From Nitrososphaerota archaeon (lineage in GTDB: Archaea; Thermoproteota; Nitrososphaeria; Nitrososphaerales; Nitrosopumilaceae), in the NCBI GenBank assembly GCA_028867275.1, contig JAGWGU010000001.1, positions 1 to 64,000 on the forward strand: 64,000 nt of DNA, read 5' to 3'. The notes under the pieces are model-generated. The model was not told where the DNA came from. It saw nothing but the letters and a program-made list of their open reading frames with translations, and did no database searches. Below, piece by piece: positions 50,126-59,074 of this stretch. Position 1 is the first letter of the stretch, and each line of letters opens with the position of its first letter. Both the position numbers and the translations under genes were made by a program.

Positions 50126-50945
50126 CTTCTAAGCTAAGGTCAATTCCTTCAACTGAGCTTGTCAGCCTTCCAATGGATATCATGTCTACACCTGATCTTG
50201 CATATTGTACCACGTTTGATTGATTTATCCCCCCTGATGCTTCTATCCTTACTTTATTTCTCAGGTTGAGGCGCCCAAGCTCGGCAATTATTTTTTTAAT
50301 CTTTGGCGGTGGCATGTTGTCAAGCATGATTATTTCTGCACCTTCTCTTGCAGCAATGATTGCATCTTCTAGGCTTTCAACTTCAACCTCGATCTTCTTG
50401 TGTTTTTGTTTTGCTTTTTTTATCAAGCCCAAAAGAGAGTCTGCTGCAGCAATGTGGTTGTCCTTTATCATGACCATCTGGTCAAGTGACATTCTGTGCC
50501 TGTGTCCTCCACCGATTGCCACTGCATCCTTGTCAAAGATTCTCAAGCCAGGTGCTGTCTTTCTTGTGGAATAGAGTCCCACCTTGGGGTTTGCAGCACG
50601 GATTTTTTTTACATAGAAACTTGTCTGTGTTGCAATACCGCACATTCTTGACATCAAGTTCAGTGCCGTCCTCTCACGCGACAAAATTGGATATGCGTCC
50701 CCTGTGATTGTCATTATCTTTTGGTTTGGCGATATGGTCTGACCGTCTCTTCTGTATACTGTGACCTTGCAATTTTTTGATGCAAAAATTTCTTTGGCAT
50801 ATGATACCCCTGCCACAATGCCGTTTTCACGAGAAATTATAGTTGCAGTAATTTTTTTTCCTGCAAGTAACTTGCTTGTAATGTCTCCACTTTTGATATC
50901 TTCGGCAAGAAATAGTTCTAGCTGTTTTTTTGCACTTGGTTGCAA
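50118..50945 (-). CDS. nadC: Quinolinate phosphoribosyltransferase NadC
   Basis: A 275-residue enzyme with family motifs LFLAEDIKSGDITSKLL, RTALNLMSRMCGIAT, STRKTAPGLR, GGGHRHRMSLDQMVMIKDNH, EVEVESLEDA, IMLDNMPP and EASGGINQSNV. It turns quinolinate and PRPP into nicotinate mononucleotide. It ends against nadA from the opposite strand and starts 1 bp after spt4. Confidence 0.93.
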   Translation of the reverse strand: MQPSAKKQLELFLAEDIKSGDITSKLLAGKKITATIISRENGIVAGVSYAKEIFASKNCKVTVYRRDGQTISPNQKIMTITGDAYPILSRERTALNLMSRMCGIATQTSFYVKKIRAANPKVGLYSTRKTAPGLRIFDKDAVAIGGGHRHRMSLDQMVMIKDNHIAAADSLLGLIKKAKQKHKKIEVEVESLEDAIIAAREGAEIIMLDNMPPPKIKKIIAELGRLNLRNKVRIEASGGINQSNVVQYARSGVDMISIGRLTSSVEGIDLSLEVS

Positions 50946-50946
50946 C

Positions 50947-51135
50947 CTATGTTACCTTGAGTGCATACTTGCCTTTCTCTTTTATTCCTAGAGATTTGGC
51001 AACAACAGAATTTGTTGGGTCTACAACGAGTACTGAGCTACTCCAGTCTGGACTAAGGTCAGATGACTTGCATATTGGACAAACTTTACCTACTGTGACA
51101 AACTTGCATTTGCGACAAGCCAATTCTCTTACCAT
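50947..51135 (-). CDS. spt4: Transcription elongation factor Spt4 (RpoE'')
   Basis: A 62-residue zinc-ribbon protein with Cys7, Cys10, Cys19 and Cys22 (ACRKC and CPIC) and the conserved LGIKEKGKYALKV ending. Spt4 pairs with Spt5 to increase polymerase processivity. It lies 6 bp after rpo7 and 1 bp before nadC, hence in one operon. Confidence 0.93.
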   Translation of the reverse strand: MVRELACRKCKFVTVGKVCPICKSSDLSPDWSSSVLVVDPTNSVVAKSLGIKEKGKYALKVT

Positions 51136-51141
51136 GCCTTA

Positions 51142-51741
51142 TCACTTGGACTCCGCTGGTTTCTTTTTCTCTGAAGAAGCTGCAGCAGCTGGACTTTTAG
51201 ATTTTTTAATTTCTTCTTCAATCCACTCGTCTGCACCCAAGAATGGTTGTCTGCAAGTGATTCCTACTTTCATGGCAGCTGTCTTGCCAATTGATACTGC
51301 GGTGATTCTTGCACGGAGTGTTGTTCCAATCTTCATTGTTCTTCCACTCTGGTTTGCAAGTATCATGCCAGACTTGACATCGCTCTTGAGATAATCATCC
51401 ATGATTTGTGACAAGTGTAACAATGCATCTGTTGCGCCGATTCTGACAAATGCTCCAAAGTCTGTAATCTCGACAATTTCTCCGCGGACAATCTCCTGGA
51501 GTTTTGGTGAAAATGTTAATGCTGTGAATTCTACCCTGTGGTATGTTCCTCCATCGCCTGCAATTACCTTGCCCATCTTTTCGACCTTGGTCTCTAGTAT
51601 CATGATGACATAGCCAAGCTCTGGGTTTATCATGCTCTCATACTTTTCACGAAGAATTGTAATTGCTGCCTTTTTGAGAGATTCTCCAAATAGTTTAGGA
51701 GGTATTCTAACTACATCAGTAAGGGTAGATATAGAAAACAA
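51142..51741 (-). CDS. rpo7: RNA polymerase subunit Rpo7 (RpoE1)
   Basis: A 199-residue protein starting at TTG 51741. N-terminal tip domain (TDVVRIPPKLFGESLKKA, LREKYESMINPELGYVIMI) and S1 domain (RGEIVEITDFGAFVRIGATD, DALLHLSQIMDD). The C-terminal 25 residues are a Lys/Ala/Ser-rich tail (PAAAASSEKKKPAES) beyond the usual length. It forms the Rpo4/7 stalk that binds RNA. The upstream 100 bp holds divergent promoters with the Mrp gene. Confidence 0.92.
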   Translation of the reverse strand: MFSISTLTDVVRIPPKLFGESLKKAAITILREKYESMINPELGYVIMILETKVEKMGKVIAGDGGTYHRVEFTALTFSPKLQEIVRGEIVEITDFGAFVRIGATDALLHLSQIMDDYLKSDVKSGMILANQSGRTMKIGTTLRARITAVSIGKTAAMKVGITCRQPFLGADEWIEEEIKKSKSPAAAASSEKKKPAESK

Positions 51742-51807
51742 TCAAAAAATGACATAAAATCTGAATTTATGAATCTTTGGATGCCTAGAATATTATTCCA
51801 GCCTATG

Positions 51808-51815
51808 TTTAAATA
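51808..51815 (+). promoter_or_regulatory. TATA box of the Mrp-like gene
   Basis: GTTTAAAT (51808-51815) lies about 27 bp upstream of the ATG at 51839, an ideal archaeal TATA box for a leaderless transcript. Confidence 0.55.
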
Positions 51816-51838
51816 TCGTATTCGGGGTTTTTTACTTT

Positions 51839-52927
51839 ATGGTATCAGTTGATCAAGTGCTTTCTACTCTTTCTACAGTAATTGATCCCGATCTAAAAAA
51901 AGACATTGTCTCAATGGGGATGATAAAAGACATTGAGATAAACGGAAACGATTTGAAGTTTACACTAGAGCTTACTACTCCTGCTTGTCCGTTCAATGAC
52001 GAGATAGAGCAAGATGTGAGAAACGCAATTTCTACAATAAAGGAGGTATCAAAATTTGATCTCAAGGTTACTGCAAAAGTCATGGAGGGAAGATCCCTTA
52101 GCATGGACGAGATGTTGCCAACTGTAAAAAACATCATCGGTGTTGCAAGCGGAAAAGGCGGAGTTGGAAAAACTACGGTCTCTGTCAACCTGGCACTAGC
52201 ACTGGCACAGACTGGAGCAAAGGTTGGATTGCTTGATGCAGACATTTACGGCCCAAGTGTTCCTTTGATGCTTGGAATGGGAAAATCTGCAATGGAAGTT
52301 GACAATAGTAAATTACAGCCAGCCGAGTCCCATGGACTAAAGGTTGTATCATTTGGATTCTTTGCAGAGCAAGCTCACCAGGCAGCAATATATCGAGGAC
52401 CGATAATTTCTGGAATACTAAAACAATTTCTTGTTGATACCAACTGGTCAGATCTTGATTATCTTATTGTGGACCTCCCACCAGGGACTGGAGACATTCC
52501 CTTGACACTTGCACAGACCATACCGATCACTGGTATAGTTGTAGTTACTACTCCGCAAGAAGTTGCAAGCAACATTGCAGTCAAGGCATTTGGAATGTTC
52601 CAAAAACTGAACATACCAATCATGGGAGTGATTGAAAACATGAGCTACTTTATCTGTCCTAATTGTACTACCAAGCACTATATTTTTGGAAAAGAGGGTG
52701 CAAAAAGAATGAGTGAAAAACATGAACTTGCATTTTTGGGAGAGATTCCGCTCAATCCTGGTATAATGGAGGGCTCTGATACTGGAAGGCCAGTGCTTGT
52801 CACGGATCCAAATTCTCCACTCTCTCAAGCATTTATGGTTGTGGCAAAGAATGTTGCAGCAAGATGCAGTGTGCTTGCATCTCAGCTAGGTGAAGAAATG
52901 AAAGCTGAGGTCGCAACTCAAAAATAG
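51839..52927 (+). CDS. Mrp/NBP35-type Fe-S cluster carrier ATPase
   Basis: A 362-residue protein. Residues 1-85 form a MIP18/DUF59 domain with Cys50 (TPACPF); then a P-loop SGKGGVGKTTVSVNLALA at about 104-121, DADIYGPSVPLMLG, and a C-terminal CPNC pair (about residues 279-282) for the bridging Fe-S cluster. It delivers Fe-S clusters to target enzymes, such as NadA. The divergent arrangement with rpo7 suggests constitutive expression. Confidence 0.9.
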   Translation: MVSVDQVLSTLSTVIDPDLKKDIVSMGMIKDIEINGNDLKFTLELTTPACPFNDEIEQDVRNAISTIKEVSKFDLKVTAKVMEGRSLSMDEMLPTVKNIIGVASGKGGVGKTTVSVNLALALAQTGAKVGLLDADIYGPSVPLMLGMGKSAMEVDNSKLQPAESHGLKVVSFGFFAEQAHQAAIYRGPIISGILKQFLVDTNWSDLDYLIVDLPPGTGDIPLTLAQTIPITGIVVVTTPQEVASNIAVKAFGMFQKLNIPIMGVIENMSYFICPNCTTKHYIFGKEGAKRMSEKHELAFLGEIPLNPGIMEGSDTGRPVLVTDPNSPLSQAFMVVAKNVAARCSVLASQLGEEMKAEVATQK

Positions 52928-52946
52928 TTCAAAACAAAGGTAAGTT

Positions 52947-53441
52947 GTGCGCCTTCCTGAGAACCTGCGTTCTGGATTAAAAAAACCTCTGGGCGTTTTG
53001 ATACCTGATTATGAAGTAACTAGGTCTGGTGTCTCAAGCAAGATTCCAAAGGATGCATTTGTAATTACTGTGGGCGATGCCACTACTGACAAGATGATAT
53101 CTTTTGGCCTCAGCCCTTCACTTTCTATTGTAGATTCTCTTGAAAAAAGAACCAAGCGGGACCTGCCAGGGGGTTATGTAAAGACAATACTAGAATGTAC
53201 AAACCCTCCTGCAGAGATAACAGAGCAGAGCATTGGTACCATTCAACAAGCATTGAAGATGGCTGCACCTGTGAGGATTATCGTAACTGGGGAAGAGGAC
53301 TTGCTTGTTCTGCCAGTTGCAGTTTATGCACCTGATAATTCTGTAATCTTGTATGGCCAGCCAAATGAAGGACTGGTATTGGTACAGGTGACAGAGGAGG
53401 TAAGAAATAAGGCTAAATCCATAATGGGTTTAATGGTTTGA
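52947..53441 (+). CDS. GTP-dependent dephospho-CoA kinase
   Basis: A 164-residue protein of the DUF359 family, the archaeal enzyme for the last step of CoA synthesis. GTG start at 52947. Signatures: LRSGLKKPLGVLIP, VGDATTDKMISFGLSPSLSI and RIIVTGEEDLLVLPV with PNEGLVLV. Family size matches. It is 19 bp after the Mrp gene and so probably co-transcribed. Confidence 0.88.
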   Translation: MRLPENLRSGLKKPLGVLIPDYEVTRSGVSSKIPKDAFVITVGDATTDKMISFGLSPSLSIVDSLEKRTKRDLPGGYVKTILECTNPPAEITEQSIGTIQQALKMAAPVRIIVTGEEDLLVLPVAVYAPDNSVILYGQPNEGLVLVQVTEEVRNKAKSIMGLMV

Positions 53442-53579
53442 GTGGGGAATGAGGAGACGGTGGCTGTATGATTTGTGATTAAACTAAATAATGTCCGACC
53501 CTACTTACAACTTTAGTGGTTAAAACAAAAAAATCCACCAATGTCAATACGAATTTTGACAAGATGAATTAAACTTGGA

Positions 53580-53960
53580 ATGCTAGTCTTTGATTCTGTG
53601 AAGCTTGACTCTGATCTGCGATTTAAGATACTGGAAAAAGTTGGCATCTACTCTGCAAGATTTAGTATTTCAGAGCCAAAGATACTCTTGACAACAAAAG
53701 AGGTTCTTGACATGCCAAAGGAAGTTACTGAGGGAAGGAGGACGTCTGCTTACAAGTATCTTGGGGTGTCATACATCCAGGATAACGTGGTCTTTATCAA
53801 TGTCAGAAAAATACCTGACGAGAAGACACTTGAAAATACCATTGTACATGAACTCATCCACATGCGCTTTCCATATCTGAGTCATGGCAGGAGATTTAAC
53901 AAGATGGTAAGACGTGGGCTTGCGGGATGGACATTCAAACCGTATGCAAAGAGACGCTAG
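53580..53960 (+). CDS. SprT/WLM-like zinc metallopeptidase
   Basis: A 126-residue protein with zinc site His90-Glu91-Leu-Ile-His94 (IVHELIHMRFP) and a third ligand His102 (SHGRRFNKMV). This is the compact SprT-like or WLM form, related to DNA-protein crosslink repair proteases and to small M48-like peptidases. N-terminal residues 1-70 provide the beta sheet. No partner is near, apart from the hypothetical gene convergent to it. Confidence 0.7.
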   Translation: MLVFDSVKLDSDLRFKILEKVGIYSARFSISEPKILLTTKEVLDMPKEVTEGRRTSAYKYLGVSYIQDNVVFINVRKIPDEKTLENTIVHELIHMRFPYLSHGRRFNKMVRRGLAGWTFKPYAKRR

Positions 53961-53966
53961 TAGTTT

Positions 53967-54158
53967 TTAGGGTTGTTTTTCTTCGACGATTGTTGTCATG
54001 TCAAGCTTGTCTATCTGAGCTTCTATGGTCTGCTTCATTGACTCGCTGTGCTGTGAGCAAAACTTGAAAAAGCCATCTACTGTCTCAAAACAGCCGCATA
54101 TCCATTTTGTCTGTATGTCGCCCTCTATTGTCAGTCTGCTATAGTTCTTCTTTGTCAT
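53967..54158 (-). CDS. Small Cys/His protein, 63 residues
   Basis: ATG at 54158 preferred (54173 possible). It contains CGC (Cys21, Cys23), Cys34 and His37 in WICGCFETVDGFFKFCSQHS, a possible zinc site, and an amphipathic C-terminal helix. Convergent with the SprT-like gene. Family unknown. Confidence 0.5.
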   Translation of the reverse strand: MTKKNYSRLTIEGDIQTKWICGCFETVDGFFKFCSQHSESMKQTIEAQIDKLDMTTIVEEKQP

Positions 54159-54235
54159 GGAATAATACCACATGCATCACGCTAAAAAAAGTTTGTAAAA
54201 ATAATGATTGAATTAAAAAAATTGAGACGCCGTAT

Positions 54236-54493
54236 TTATGGACAGCCTTCCATCTTTTGGATGAAGTAGCCTTTCTTTTGGATCTCGTTGGCTATGGGTT
54301 CTGGTGCACCTTGTGAGTGACAGAACTGGCATTCCTCGGTTGAAACCTTTGACTCTGCCTCTCCGATGGTCTTGAGCCATTCTTTTGCATACTGGATTGC
54401 CTTTTGGTGATCCTTCTGGCTTGTAATGACGTCAAAATGCATCGTATGGCCGTCCTTTGCCTCTACGTATGTATCGTACACGTGAATTTCCAT
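54236..54493 (-). CDS. DUF2024 protein
   Basis: An 85-residue protein beginning MEIHVYDTYVEAKDGHTMHF and continuing DVITSQKDHQKAIQYAKEWL; it ends with ECQFCHSQGAPE and a Tyr/Phe/Gln tail. This is a clear DUF2024 sequence (small alpha/beta protein found in bacteria and archaea, function unknown). The CxxC-His segment could bind a metal. Confidence 0.85.
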   Translation of the reverse strand: MEIHVYDTYVEAKDGHTMHFDVITSQKDHQKAIQYAKEWLKTIGEAESKVSTEECQFCHSQGAPEPIANEIQKKGYFIQKMEGCP

Positions 54494-54717
54494 AATTCCA
54501 GTTTGAAAATGGTTCTATTTAGAGGTTCAAGATTGGATTGTGTATACAAGCGATGAAATCCATACTCGTGTGGAAGGAGCGATCAGGTGTATTTGAGTAC
54601 GGTACTGAAGGATACTGTGGGTAGTGGAGTTCTTTTGACTAGGATTTGGAAATAAAAAATGGCCTGGTTTGGGACATTTTATTCATAAACTTTGGCCGTT
54701 TTGGCTACTAAATAATA

Positions 54718-55695
54718 TCAGGAAGAATATTTTCCCTTTCCTGGAATCAAGTTTCGAATTCCTCCTTCAGGTTCTGAAACATCTCCCTTTCTTCTAGGTA
54801 TGAGATGAATGTGGCAATGACTGATTGTTTGCCCCGAGTCAACACCATCATTAATTCCTACATTAAATCCTGTTACCGTAGAATCCTTTTTTGATATGGC
54901 CTTTTTCATTTCAACAAGTAATGCTATACATGCTTTGTATTCCGCAGTTCCAAGATCAAAGAAAGAATGTACATGTCTTTTTGGACAGACAAGTGTGTGA
55001 TATTTTGTTACAGGATACTTGTCTTCTATTGTGAATGCCAGATCACTACTCTTTTTAGACAAAGAGATTTTGCAGAACATGCATTTCTTATCGTTATTTT
55101 CATAAAGATTTTTCCACGGTCTAAAGTCGGTGTCATCAAGATCTCTTTTCTGAGAATTGCATGTATAGCACAAGGCTTGCAGGTTTTCAGGAATTGTCTT
55201 TCCTCCCTTGTTTCGTGGGGTTATGTGATCAACATCCAGTGCTTTCTCATCAGCTGAAATTCCACACAGTTCACACCGAAATTTTGCCTTGGACAATACC
55301 TGATATCGTAGAGATCCTGGAACTTCCCTCGAGTCTAGTGCTCTATGAGCCCATATCTTTTTTCCACGTTCTATTTCGTATTTTTTGATTTTATCATTAC
55401 AGAGTTTGATTAACTCTGATCTTTGCTCACTAGTGATATCGGTAACATTCAAGACAAAGGCGTTGTCAGCATAGTCTACTATTCCATGCTTTTGTAGTAC
55501 TTTGCCTGGCATTGATTTTGTAATTTGTTCATAGTATTCAATTTGGCTTTCATCTTTGGCAAGAAATGTTTCTGCTATTGTTCTGACAGATGCTAGACCT
55601 TCATGTTCAAGAAGTGTCTTGATCATCAATGGCTGGTAAATGTGCTGCATGCGCATCTTTTTTTCAATAAAATCCCGTAATTGCTTAAAATCCAT
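54718..55695 (-). CDS. HNH nuclease fused to HIT hydrolase
   Basis: A 325-residue protein of three parts: an N-terminal helical/winged-helix-like region (1-125); an HNH zinc nuclease with Cys141, Cys144, DHITPRN around His157 and Cys176/Cys179; and a HIT domain (205-325) with Cys205/Cys208, VCPKRHVHSF and the catalytic His293-x-His295-x-His297. HIT enzymes cleave nucleotide conjugates. The fusion joins a DNA or RNA cutter to nucleotidyl hydrolysis, suggesting a role in repair (aprataxin-like end cleaning) or defence. Single gene, no partner. Confidence 0.8.
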   Translation of the reverse strand: MDFKQLRDFIEKKMRMQHIYQPLMIKTLLEHEGLASVRTIAETFLAKDESQIEYYEQITKSMPGKVLQKHGIVDYADNAFVLNVTDITSEQRSELIKLCNDKIKKYEIERGKKIWAHRALDSREVPGSLRYQVLSKAKFRCELCGISADEKALDVDHITPRNKGGKTIPENLQALCYTCNSQKRDLDDTDFRPWKNLYENNDKKCMFCKISLSKKSSDLAFTIEDKYPVTKYHTLVCPKRHVHSFFDLGTAEYKACIALLVEMKKAISKKDSTVTGFNVGINDGVDSGQTISHCHIHLIPRRKGDVSEPEGGIRNLIPGKGKYSS

Positions 55696-55770
55696 AATCT
55701 GTCCTTAAGATATTACAAATACAAAAAGATCTGCATTTAGGTCCTGATTGTGATTTTGTGCTGTTGATTG

Positions 55771-56013
55771 TTAGATCTTGCCAGCTTTTCTCAAGTAATC
55801 CTCCAAAAATCCCAGAAACGCACTACCATTTTCGAGTCCTTTCCCATAAGATGCCTTCTCCATGTTGTAAAGATGCCTCAAAAAGTCCAAGTCTGCTTTC
55901 TCAAACCACTCTGCCATCTCCATGAAATACAGGACTGCCTTCTCATCACTAGTGGCACGTTTCTCATCACAAGTAGAATCTGTACCCATATTTTCTCTCC
56001 CGCATGTATTCAA
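55771..56013 (-). CDS. Small hypothetical protein, 80 residues
   Basis: An acidic helical protein: NTCGRENMGTDSTCDEKRAT, then VLYFMEMAEWFEKADLDFLR and SAFLGFLEDYLRKAG. Two cysteines lie in the disordered N-terminus. Starts at ATG 56013 (or Met9). No family; 34 bp downstream of the next small gene, so probably an operon. Confidence 0.45.
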   Translation of the reverse strand: MNTCGRENMGTDSTCDEKRATSDEKAVLYFMEMAEWFEKADLDFLRHLYNMEKASYGKGLENGSAFLGFLEDYLRKAGKI

Positions 56014-56047
56014 TGCACCAGTTTCACCGTTCTAGTTACTAGATTGC

Positions 56048-56293
56048 TCAAATCCACTCGTTACCAAACCGCTTTCCAGACAAGTCATGTCGCAAAAACC
56101 TTTCAGTATGATTCCCAAAATCTACTGTAACAATAAAAAATCCCTTGCTAGGCATGCCGTCTTTCCAAATAACCAAGTCGTTCTCCCAGGTATATCCAAG
56201 CACTGTACCTTGCCTTCCGTCTCTAGTTCTTACCGTATCTCCCTCCCAGTGGACCACTGGAACACCTGCAATGGATGGAAAATGCTGTTTCAC
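56048..56293 (-). CDS. Small hypothetical protein, 81 residues
   Basis: A beta-rich basic protein (PVVHWEGDTVRTRDGRQGTV, LGYTWENDLVIWKDG, FFIVTVDFGNHTERFLRHDL), similar in style to KOW or SH3-like small beta-barrels. ATG at 56293. It probably shares a transcript with the 80-residue protein gene. No function known. Confidence 0.5.
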   Translation of the reverse strand: MKQHFPSIAGVPVVHWEGDTVRTRDGRQGTVLGYTWENDLVIWKDGMPSKGFFIVTVDFGNHTERFLRHDLSGKRFGNEWI

Positions 56294-56472
56294 GTATTAT
56301 GGTATATTTAGTGTAACTTAAGATTCTCTATTATAAAATTCAGTTATACTAAATTATATAACTGTGTGTTTGTATGATCTCATTATGAGGTTTCTTCAGA
56401 GTTTTATTTTTCATTATTTCTTTACAACACAAAACCATAATTTCCATGCTTGATAATTAATCCCTAGTTTTT

Positions 56473-57333
56473 ATGGATACAATCCATAGTGGTACCATGT
56501 CTACTGCCAAGGACTTGATGCACAAGCCATTATCCATTGAAGAAAATTCAAGCATCTCACAGGTGATATCAAAACTGCTTGACCTCAACAAGAGCCGTCT
56601 TGTGGTAACCAACAACCAAAAACCAGTTGGCATTGTAACAGAAAAGGACATTGGCTTTTTCCTCTTTGCAGAAAAATCCAATCAAAGCCTTGACAAGATA
56701 CCGTTGTCACATATCATGAAGAGGCTGGTATACACAGACAGCACAGCATCACCAGTTTTGTGTGCAAAGAAGATGATTGAAAATAACATTAGCTCCCTTG
56801 CAGTAGGTGACGAAAACAACCTTGAGGGAATATTTACAAAGACTGACCTTGTAAAATTTTATCTCCAAAACCACGCAAAAAAATATACCGTTGCAGACTA
56901 TATGACTGACCATGTGTTTACAGTGCATGACGCCACATCGCTGACACGAGTCATGTCAAAGATGCTTGAGCACAAAATCTCTAGAATAATCACAAAGGAT
57001 CAAAACGATTACCTGGTTGGCGTCATATCTTTTCGAGACTTCTTTAGGGTATCACTTGAGCTTGGAGTCGAAGACCTGTCCGACGATTACTCTTTATCAG
57101 ATCATGCTAGGAAAGGCTTTGTCTCCTCTGACGGATTTGGAGCCCTGACACTTGCAAGTGAAATCATGACAAGGGGAATATTTTCAATAAAAGGCAACCA
57201 AGACCTTGCAAAAGCAAGCAGATTCATGATCAACCACAACGTAAGCGCACTTGGGGTGCTTGATGAGAACAGCAAGATAACAGGAATAATATCTAAAACT
57301 GATGTCACACGTGCCCTGGCATCACTTGCCTGA
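56473..57333 (+). CDS. Four-CBS-domain regulator
   Basis: A 286-residue protein made of two Bateman modules. CBS segments begin at AKDLMHKPLSIEENSSISQV, PLSHIMKRLVYTDSTASPV, VADYMTDHVFTVHDATSLTR and ASEIMTRGIFSIKGNQDLAK; each is followed by a GIVTEKD or GIISKTD type turn. Binds adenine nucleotides in other families. ATG 56473 is used; Met9 is possible. The next gene begins 1 bp after this gene's stop and is probably coupled. Confidence 0.88.
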   Translation: MDTIHSGTMSTAKDLMHKPLSIEENSSISQVISKLLDLNKSRLVVTNNQKPVGIVTEKDIGFFLFAEKSNQSLDKIPLSHIMKRLVYTDSTASPVLCAKKMIENNISSLAVGDENNLEGIFTKTDLVKFYLQNHAKKYTVADYMTDHVFTVHDATSLTRVMSKMLEHKISRIITKDQNDYLVGVISFRDFFRVSLELGVEDLSDDYSLSDHARKGFVSSDGFGALTLASEIMTRGIFSIKGNQDLAKASRFMINHNVSALGVLDENSKITGIISKTDVTRALASLA

Positions 57334-57334
57334 C

Positions 57335-57721
57335 ATGTTGCATAAAATAACAATTGACATTCCACAAGACAAATTGCTGGAGATGGAACTTGATTGTTCC
57401 ATTGCACCAAAGACAGTAAAAACAATCCTAGATGCATTGCCAATCTCAGTACCCATCCATGTCTGGGGAGAGGAGCTCTACACTGACCCAATTCCTGTCA
57501 AGGTACCAGAAGAGAACACAAAACCGCTAGTGAATATGTTGGATGTTGCATACTGGCCTCCGGGACAGGCCATCTGCCTCTTCTTTGGCCCAACCCCTAT
57601 TGGAAATAAAGGCGAGATCAAGCCATACTCTCCTGTAAATATCATTGGAAGAATAATATCAAAAGATGCAAAAATTCCAACAAAGCTTGATGGAAAAAAG
57701 GTAACCCTCCGACCATCTTGA
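57335..57721 (+). CDS. Cyclophilin-like fold protein
   Basis: A 128-residue protein starting at ATG 57335, 1 bp after the CBS gene's TGA. It has ITIDIPQDKLLEMELDCSI, PIHVWGEELYTDPIPVKVPE and ICLFFGPTPIGNKGEIKPYS, which match the small cyclophilin-like (DUF369/TM1367) family. A damaged copy of its last 45 codons or so is found at 60676-60770. Confidence 0.7.
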   Translation: MLHKITIDIPQDKLLEMELDCSIAPKTVKTILDALPISVPIHVWGEELYTDPIPVKVPEENTKPLVNMLDVAYWPPGQAICLFFGPTPIGNKGEIKPYSPVNIIGRIISKDAKIPTKLDGKKVTLRPS

Positions 57722-58021
57722 AGCCTTAGATTGTGTTGAACCAATGCATGGCATTATTTTTTATCCATGATGGAATATTGTACTTTCCCCACTAACTTGC
57801 AAATTGAATGTGAAACTGCTAGAGATTATGGCAAATCCTATTGGTATTAAGATTGGTGTTTTTAATTAACAAAATTTATTGTATGTCACTAGATTAACTT
57901 TTTACTTAGGTTCTAGACCTGCAGGATGCAACTAATCATGACGTTACTTTAGATCCAATCATGGTTTGAACCCATACTGTTCCGAAATTTGAAACAGAGA
58001 AAGACTTTCATCTTTTGAAGA
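57722..58021. other. Gene-free stretch
   Basis: No ORF, RNA gene or clear repeat is seen in these 300 bp apart from a CCTGCAGG-type short palindrome near 57920. AT-rich sections may hold the terminators of the flanking genes. Confidence 0.4.
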
Positions 58022-58207
58022 CTAGAACCAAGACTTGTGAATTTTTGATTTGATTTGTGATTTTAGATCTTCTGTGATTTCTTCAGGTTTCATTCCATGA
58101 TCCTTTGTAGCGTGTGCCGCACATTGTGAAAGGATCTCTTCTTCTGTCTTGCCCTTTGCAGTAAAACCACATTCAAAGCCTACATCTTTACATTTGAATT
58201 TTAACAT
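58022..58207 (-). CDS. DUF1059 protein
   Basis: A 61-residue protein of the DUF1059 family: MLKFKCKDVGFECGFTAKGK, Cys6 and Cys13, TEEEILSQCAAHATKDHGM and KIHKSWF. A small zinc-ribbon-like fold; no known function. Single gene. Confidence 0.85.
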   Translation of the reverse strand: MLKFKCKDVGFECGFTAKGKTEEEILSQCAAHATKDHGMKPEEITEDLKSQIKSKIHKSWF

Positions 58208-58362
58208 GTATTGATTGTGGAATAATTGTGTATAAAGATATGTGGTGAACTAGTCTAAACCAAATATCATATGACAGATTTCAGTTCCATTCACCTGCAT
58301 TGGAGTGGTTCATATGCCAACGTGGCTGCTAATTTTGGGCCACCTTATTTGTAAAATGTAAC

Positions 58363-58965
58363 TTAAAATTCAGATCTATCCACTGTTTGAGGATGGTAAA
58401 AAACCCCTCCATGGCCTGATTCTGGCACATAAATTATTACGTGATGGTTTTCACGCAGCACATCAAGCCATTGTTTTCTTTTTTTATGTTCAATTTTAGA
58501 AATTTCATAAGGACACATTATGGAACCTCCAAAATCCTCAAATTTATTTTGGGCGAACTGTTCTAATTCCAATTCTGCAGAAATTCCTTCTTCCGTGTCT
58601 ATGTTTGGAACCATTCTTGCTACTATTCTAAACGGCTTTCGTAGATTCATCGTAGACATCGTTATATCCCTTCTACAACTTGATACGATTTCATCGCGAT
58701 TGCCGTACCTGTTACCTATTTGTAAAACTTGAAGTTGTTTATTTTGAAAATATTGAAATGGAATCCCATGTGTTAACATCTTGATGATTATGGACCCTGA
58801 ATCTTCTTCTGTTATGTATAAGCAATCTTCTCCATTTACCAAACCATTTTTTATGAATCTGAACATTATCAGCTGTGCAGCTTCATGATCTTCATATAGT
58901 AACAGCATGTGTTTGTTAGATTTCATATGATCAACGAATTGAATTGGACGGTGAATTTTTTGCAA
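58363..58965 (-). CDS. MEDS-domain sensory protein
   Basis: A 200-residue protein of the MEDS (methanogen/methylotroph DcmR sensory) domain: KHMLLLYEDHEAAQLIMFRF, IKNGLVNGEDCLYITEEDSG, DIVSS-type segment and RMVPNIDTEEGISAELELEQ, with CPYEISKIEH. DcmR-type domains are RecA-like folds that sense small organic ligands. It is a stand-alone module, so a partner regulator such as a ribbon-helix-helix neighbour is possible. Confidence 0.75.
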   Translation of the reverse strand: MQKIHRPIQFVDHMKSNKHMLLLYEDHEAAQLIMFRFIKNGLVNGEDCLYITEEDSGSIIIKMLTHGIPFQYFQNKQLQVLQIGNRYGNRDEIVSSCRRDITMSTMNLRKPFRIVARMVPNIDTEEGISAELELEQFAQNKFEDFGGSIMCPYEISKIEHKKRKQWLDVLRENHHVIIYVPESGHGGVFYHPQTVDRSEF

Positions 58966-59074
58966 TTAACTGGATTTAACACGTCTGAAATATTTAATAC
59001 TCTAACACCAAGTTACACGAATTTACACGATATGTTGCTGTACTGTAATGACTTGAGATGGAGTTAGTTCAGAA

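Noticed and set aside
54553-54624. 23-codon ORF starting MKSILVWKERSGVFEYG
   Set aside because: It has an ATG and a protein-like look but is too short, with no conserved motif or promoter to support it.
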